Source: SVTX01 sp045659745 (GTDB taxonomy: Bacteria > Bacillota > Clostridia > Oscillospirales > CAG-272). From it: 24,923 bases of DNA. The translations under genes and the position numbers were made by a program. Positions 21,559 to 24,923 of this stretch are shown piece by piece; the first letter of the stretch is position 1, and each line of letters begins with the position of its first letter. The stretch is taken from NCBI GenBank assembly GCA_045659745.1, contig JAZRCL010000067.1, positions 1 through 24,923 of the forward strand. Reading direction: 5' to 3'. The notes beneath the pieces were generated by a model. It searched no databases. It was not told where the DNA came from and saw only the letters and a program-made list of their open reading frames with translations.

Positions 21559-24500
21559 CTATTTCTTTTCTGTTTTTTGTACTGTTTCGATATATTTTTC
21601 AAACAATTTGTTAATAAGCGCGGTCGCGTTCTCGCCCGACTTGAGTCTGAATACCACGTAAGTCTCGCCCATCTGACCCATAACCACGCGGAGTCTGCTG
21701 CCCGCGATATGCGACATTATGCTCCACATATCAATATCAAAGCCGTCGGGGTACATTCTTACCTCGTTGCCCATCTGGGTTATCTGCTTGATACCAAAGT
21801 TTATGGCGTTTGCACGGATAAGCGCGATACGCAAAAGGTTTTCTACCTGATACGGAAGCTCTCCAAATCGGTCAAGAAGCTCGTCGGCAATGTCGTCCAT
21901 ATCGTACTCGTTCTGAATGAGCGCTATTCTCTTATAGAGCGCCATTCTCTGAGAAGGATATTTTACGTATTTATCGGGAAGATACGCATCGTAGTTAAAG
22001 CTTACAACACAATCCTTCTTCTCAACCTTGACCTCGCCCTTCTCTTCAAGCACCGCGTCGTTGAGGAGCTTGATATAGAGGTCGTAGCCCACCGCATCAA
22101 GATGACCGTGCTGCTCCGCTCCAAGAAGATTTCCCGCACCGCGTATCTCCATATCGCGCAGGGCTATTCTGAAGCCTGCGCCAAACTCGGTATATTCCCT
22201 CACCGCTTCAAGTCGCTTTTGCGCTATCTCGGACACAGATTTGTCCTTGGGGAAAGTAAAGTAAGCATACGCGCGGCGCGAAGAACGTCCAACGCGTCCT
22301 CGGAGCTGATGAAGCTGGGAAAGACCAAGCCTATCCGCCCTGTCAACTATCAGTGTATTGGCGTTAGGAATGTCAATTCCCGTCTCGATAATCGTGGTAG
22401 ACACAAGAATGTCTATCTCACCTGTGAGCATTCTGCTCCATATATCCTCAAGCTGTTCCTTGTCCATTTTTCCGTGAGCGACAGCTATTTTCGCCTCGGG
22501 AATATCCCGCGCGAGTCTTGCCGCTACGTTGTCGATAGACTCCACGAAATTGTGGAGGAAGAATACCTGACCGCCGCGGCGAAGCTCTCGCTTTATCGCC
22601 TCGGTTATAATTATATCGTCGTATTCCAGAACGTAAGTCTGCACGGGGAGTCTGTCGCCCGGCGCCTCGTCAAGTATGGACATATCGCGTATTCCGCCCA
22701 TAGCCATATTAAGCGTTCTCGGAATGGGGGTCGCGGTGAGCGTCAGTACGTCAACGTTTGTTGCAAGCTGCTTGAGCTTTTCCTTTTGCGCCACGCCAAA
22801 TCTCTGCTCCTCGTCAACTATCAGAAGTCCAAGGTCACGGAATTTTATGTCCTTGCCGAGCAGCTTGTGAGTTCCGATAATTATATCCACGTCGCCGCGG
22901 GCAAGACGGCGCAGAGTCTGCTCCTGCTGCTTGGGCGTACGGAAACGGGATACCATATCCACATTGACCGCAAAATTTCTCATTCGGCTTACTGCCGTCT
23001 GATAATGCTGGAGCGCAAGTATTGTTGTGGGAACAAGTATTGCCACCTGCTTGCCCGAAAGCACTGCCTTGTAAGCTGCGCGGAATGCCACCTCAGTCTT
23101 ACCGTAACCAACGTCTCCGCAGAGCAGTCTGTCCATAGGAACGTCTCGCTGCATATCCTGCTTTATATCCTCGATGGCGTCAAGCTGACATTCGGTTTCG
23201 TCGTAGTCAAATGCCTCCTCAAAGCTTCTCTGCATCTCGTCGTCGGGTAAAAATGCATAACCCGGCTTTCTCATTCTCTCGGCATAGAGCTTTATAAGCT
23301 CCTTCGCCATTTCCTTAACCGCACCCTTGGCACGCGCAGTCGCCTTTTTCCTGCTTTCGCCGCCCATTTTGGAGAGCTTGACGAGTCCGTCGTCAGAGTG
23401 CGCGCCGATATATTTTGACACAAGGTCAAGCTTTTCAACGGGCATACAAAGCTTGTCGCTTCCCGCGTACTGTATGCTTATATATTCACGCGTGACTCCG
23501 TCTATAGTGAGCTTTTCAATACCAAGATAACGTCCGATACCGTATGTCTCGTGAACGACTATATCTCCCTCGTTAAGCTCGGCGTACGACAGTATAGCCT
23601 TTCCGTCGCGTCTCTTTTTTCTTGATTTCTGCGTTTTTGAGGGCGCGTTGAGGCTGCCCGTTCGCGCGTCGGTGTTCGTGGTAAGCAGAGCTATTCTCGG
23701 ACTTATAAGCTCGAATCCGAAAAGGCACTCGCGCCACTTGATATATATAACGTTTTTGGGCACGTCAGCTATTGAAACGTCTCCCTTTTTGCTCTCGACG
23801 ACCGCCGAAAAGTCCGCGTCACAAAGTATCTCGCAGAGATTTTTGGCGCTGGTCTCATTTTCAGCCATAATAATTACTCTGTATCCGCTTCGCATATAAG
23901 CGACTATGTCCTCGCAAAGCAGATTGTAGTTGTCCGCGTATACCACGGGCTGACGTGTGCGGAAGCCAAACATTCCCGAAAGTCTCTTGTCACTGACTCC
24001 GTAAGCCAGCGAGTCCACGTGTACGGTCACGTTATTGTCGCAGAACGCCTCAAACTCTGACGCCTGCTTTGAATACTCCGCAAACTTATGCGAGATAAGT
24101 CCGCTCTCAATAAGGTCAATTATAGCCTGATTTTTGTGCCACACGTCTGCCTTTAGTCTATCCTTGACTCCCCCGCTGTTGCGGATAAGCACAAGAGATC
24201 TTTTATCAAAATAGTCAAGCAACGTCTGCTTTTCGGGATACACGAGCGAGATGTATTTGTCCGCAAAATGTATCTCGGTCTCCTTTGAGGACAGGCTCGC
24301 CCTCTCGCGCAGAAGCTCCTCCTCGGACCTTGGGTCGTGACATACCTTTATCTGTGAATTTACCGCGCGCAAAATACGCTCACGCGCATCGACGTCAACT
24401 ATAAGCTCGCGCGCAGGGGCAAACGTCAGCTTTTCAACTGAGATAAGAAGTCTTTGGGTATCAACGTCAAAAATGCCCATTCTGTCTATCTCGTCGTCAA

Positions 24501-24923
24501 AGAACTCAATTCTTATAGCATAAGAGCCCTTGTACTCCGAGCCGTCACTTGCAAGCACACGACAAAAGGGCGGATATAGGTCAACTATTCCGCCTCGGCG
24601 GGCAAACTGTCCCGCTCCGTCTACCATATCAACGCGTACGTATCCTGCCTCAACAAGCCTTTTTGCAAGCTCCTCGGGTTGAATACGAACGTTGTAATCA
24701 AGAGAAAAAGTACCGTCCCTCAGTCTCTTTACGGGCATAGTAAAGCCCAGAGCGGCGTCGGGCGTTGTAAGCACCGCGTCGTACGCTCCGCCGAGTATGC
24801 CCGAGAGCACCTCTATTCTTTCCTGCTCGTACTCGTGAGACGCGCTTATATTATGGAAGTTAAGGTCGCGCGAGCAGTAAAACGCCGCGCGCTTGCCGAA
24901 CTTTGCAAATGTGTTGCGAAGTC
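21559..24923 (-). CDS. mfd: Transcription-repair coupling factor Mfd (5' end outside window)
   Basis: Large ATP-dependent DNA translocase that removes stalled RNA polymerase and recruits UvrA. The frame is open to the window edge: residues read upstream of the GTG at 24810 (FAKFGKRAAFYCSRDL) continue the UvrB-like domain, so 24810 is not the start. Counting from that codon: UvrB-homology region to about 350; CarD-like polymerase-interacting domain near 405-470 (EGDIVVHETYGIGRY); Walker A GDVGYGKTEVA near 565; DEEQR box near 665; TATPIPRT; RGRVGRSSRRAYAYF near 838, the RecG/Mfd TRG region; then the C-terminal autoinhibitory domain. It is followed by the two foldase genes, a neighbourhood often seen in Clostridia. 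Confidence 0.97.
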   Translation of the reverse strand, partial: LRNTFAKFGKRAAFYCSRDLNFHNISASHEYEQERIEVLSGILGGAYDAVLTTPDAALGFTMPVKRLRDGTFSLDYNVRIQPEELAKRLVEAGYVRVDMVDGAGQFARRGGIVDLYPPFCRVLASDGSEYKGSYAIRIEFFDDEIDRMGIFDVDTQRLLISVEKLTFAPARELIVDVDARERILRAVNSQIKVCHDPRSEEELLRERASLSSKETEIHFADKYISLVYPEKQTLLDYFDKRSLVLIRNSGGVKDRLKADVWHKNQAIIDLIESGLISHKFAEYSKQASEFEAFCDNNVTVHVDSLAYGVSDKRLSGMFGFRTRQPVVYADNYNLLCEDIVAYMRSGYRVIIMAENETSAKNLCEILCDADFSAVVESKKGDVSIADVPKNVIYIKWRECLFGFELISPRIALLTTNTDARTGSLNAPSKTQKSRKKRRDGKAILSYAELNEGDIVVHETYGIGRYLGIEKLTIDGVTREYISIQYAGSDKLCMPVEKLDLVSKYIGAHSDDGLVKLSKMGGESRKKATARAKGAVKEMAKELIKLYAERMRKPGYAFLPDDEMQRSFEEAFDYDETECQLDAIEDIKQDMQRDVPMDRLLCGDVGYGKTEVAFRAAYKAVLSGKQVAILVPTTILALQHYQTAVSRMRNFAVNVDMVSRFRTPKQQEQTLRRLARGDVDIIIGTHKLLGKDIKFRDLGLLIVDEEQRFGVAQKEKLKQLATNVDVLTLTATPIPRTLNMAMGGIRDMSILDEAPGDRLPVQTYVLEYDDIIITEAIKRELRRGGQVFFLHNFVESIDNVAARLARDIPEAKIAVAHGKMDKEQLEDIWSRMLTGEIDILVSTTIIETGIDIPNANTLIVDRADRLGLSQLHQLRGRVGRSSRRAYAYFTFPKDKSVSEIAQKRLEAVREYTEFGAGFRIALRDMEIRGAGNLLGAEQHGHLDAVGYDLYIKLLNDAVLEEKGEVKVEKKDCVVSFNYDAYLPDKYVKYPSQRMALYKRIALIQNEYDMDDIADELLDRFGELPYQVENLLRIALIRANAINFGIKQITQMGNEVRMYPDGFDIDMWSIMSHIAGSRLRVVMGQMGETYVVFRLKSGENATALINKLFEKYIETVQKTEKK

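Noticed and set aside
21577..23250. A 557-codon plus-strand open frame opposite mfd
   Set aside because: It is a codon-bias shadow of mfd: no ribosome binding site, no recognisable domain, and skewed Arg/His/Leu/Ser content typical of antisense frames.

Overview
The window is about 25 kb of bacterial chromosome from a Gram-positive, low-to-mid GC anaerobe of the Clostridia type (best guess Oscillospirales or Christensenellales grade; this is inference from gene content). Support comes from the pyrophosphate-type phosphofructokinase, YqeG, the PlsY-type acyltransferase, the mfd/PrsA-like neighbourhood, strong Shine-Dalgarno sequences before almost every gene, textbook sigma-A promoters with 17-bp spacers, and CCA ends encoded in all three tRNA genes. 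Every gene I can support lies on the minus strand, so the window reads from right to left. No gene-free stretch reaches 300 bp; the longest is about 200 bp (8969-9172), holding a tRNA promoter and a terminator-like hairpin.

Right to left: a partial mfd (transcription-repair coupling factor), then two paralogous PrsA/SurA-like foldases with an unusual insertion in the parvulin domain. A promoter at 18705-18733 starts cysE, a lipid/diacylglycerol kinase gene and, past a hairpin, two tandem MgtC-family membrane protein genes. A perfect promoter at 15500-15528 drives pfp. Next comes a compact, translationally coupled three-gene cassette (13.5-14.0 kb region and 12.0-13.5 kb) that looks phage-derived (small connector-like protein, tiny coiled coil, 522-residue beta-rich propeller-like protein), with its own promoter and a terminator-like hairpin in its leader. 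Its own promoter then drives a very large CvpA-type membrane protein.

The central part holds a tRNA operon (Gly-TCC, Arg-TCT, His-GTG) with promoter and terminator, followed immediately by a cysteine desulfidase-like (UPF0597/CyuA) gene. After a terminator, another strong promoter (7264-7292) starts a long operon: yqeG, an endonuclease IV-like TIM barrel, a Xaa-Pro peptidase, plsY with a zinc-ribbon tail, a CCHH-type methyltransferase, an unknown small protein, hisS, and finally a partial leucine-rich-repeat lipoprotein running off the left edge.

The items most worth a second look are: the isolated phage-like cassette and its attenuator-like leader; an in-frame TGA in the peptidase gene where the family has glycine, followed by an intact family C-terminus; the PlsY-zinc-ribbon fusion; the giant CvpA protein; and the repeat-bearing insertions in both foldases. 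I saw no CRISPR array, insertion sequence, integrase or recognisable defence system.
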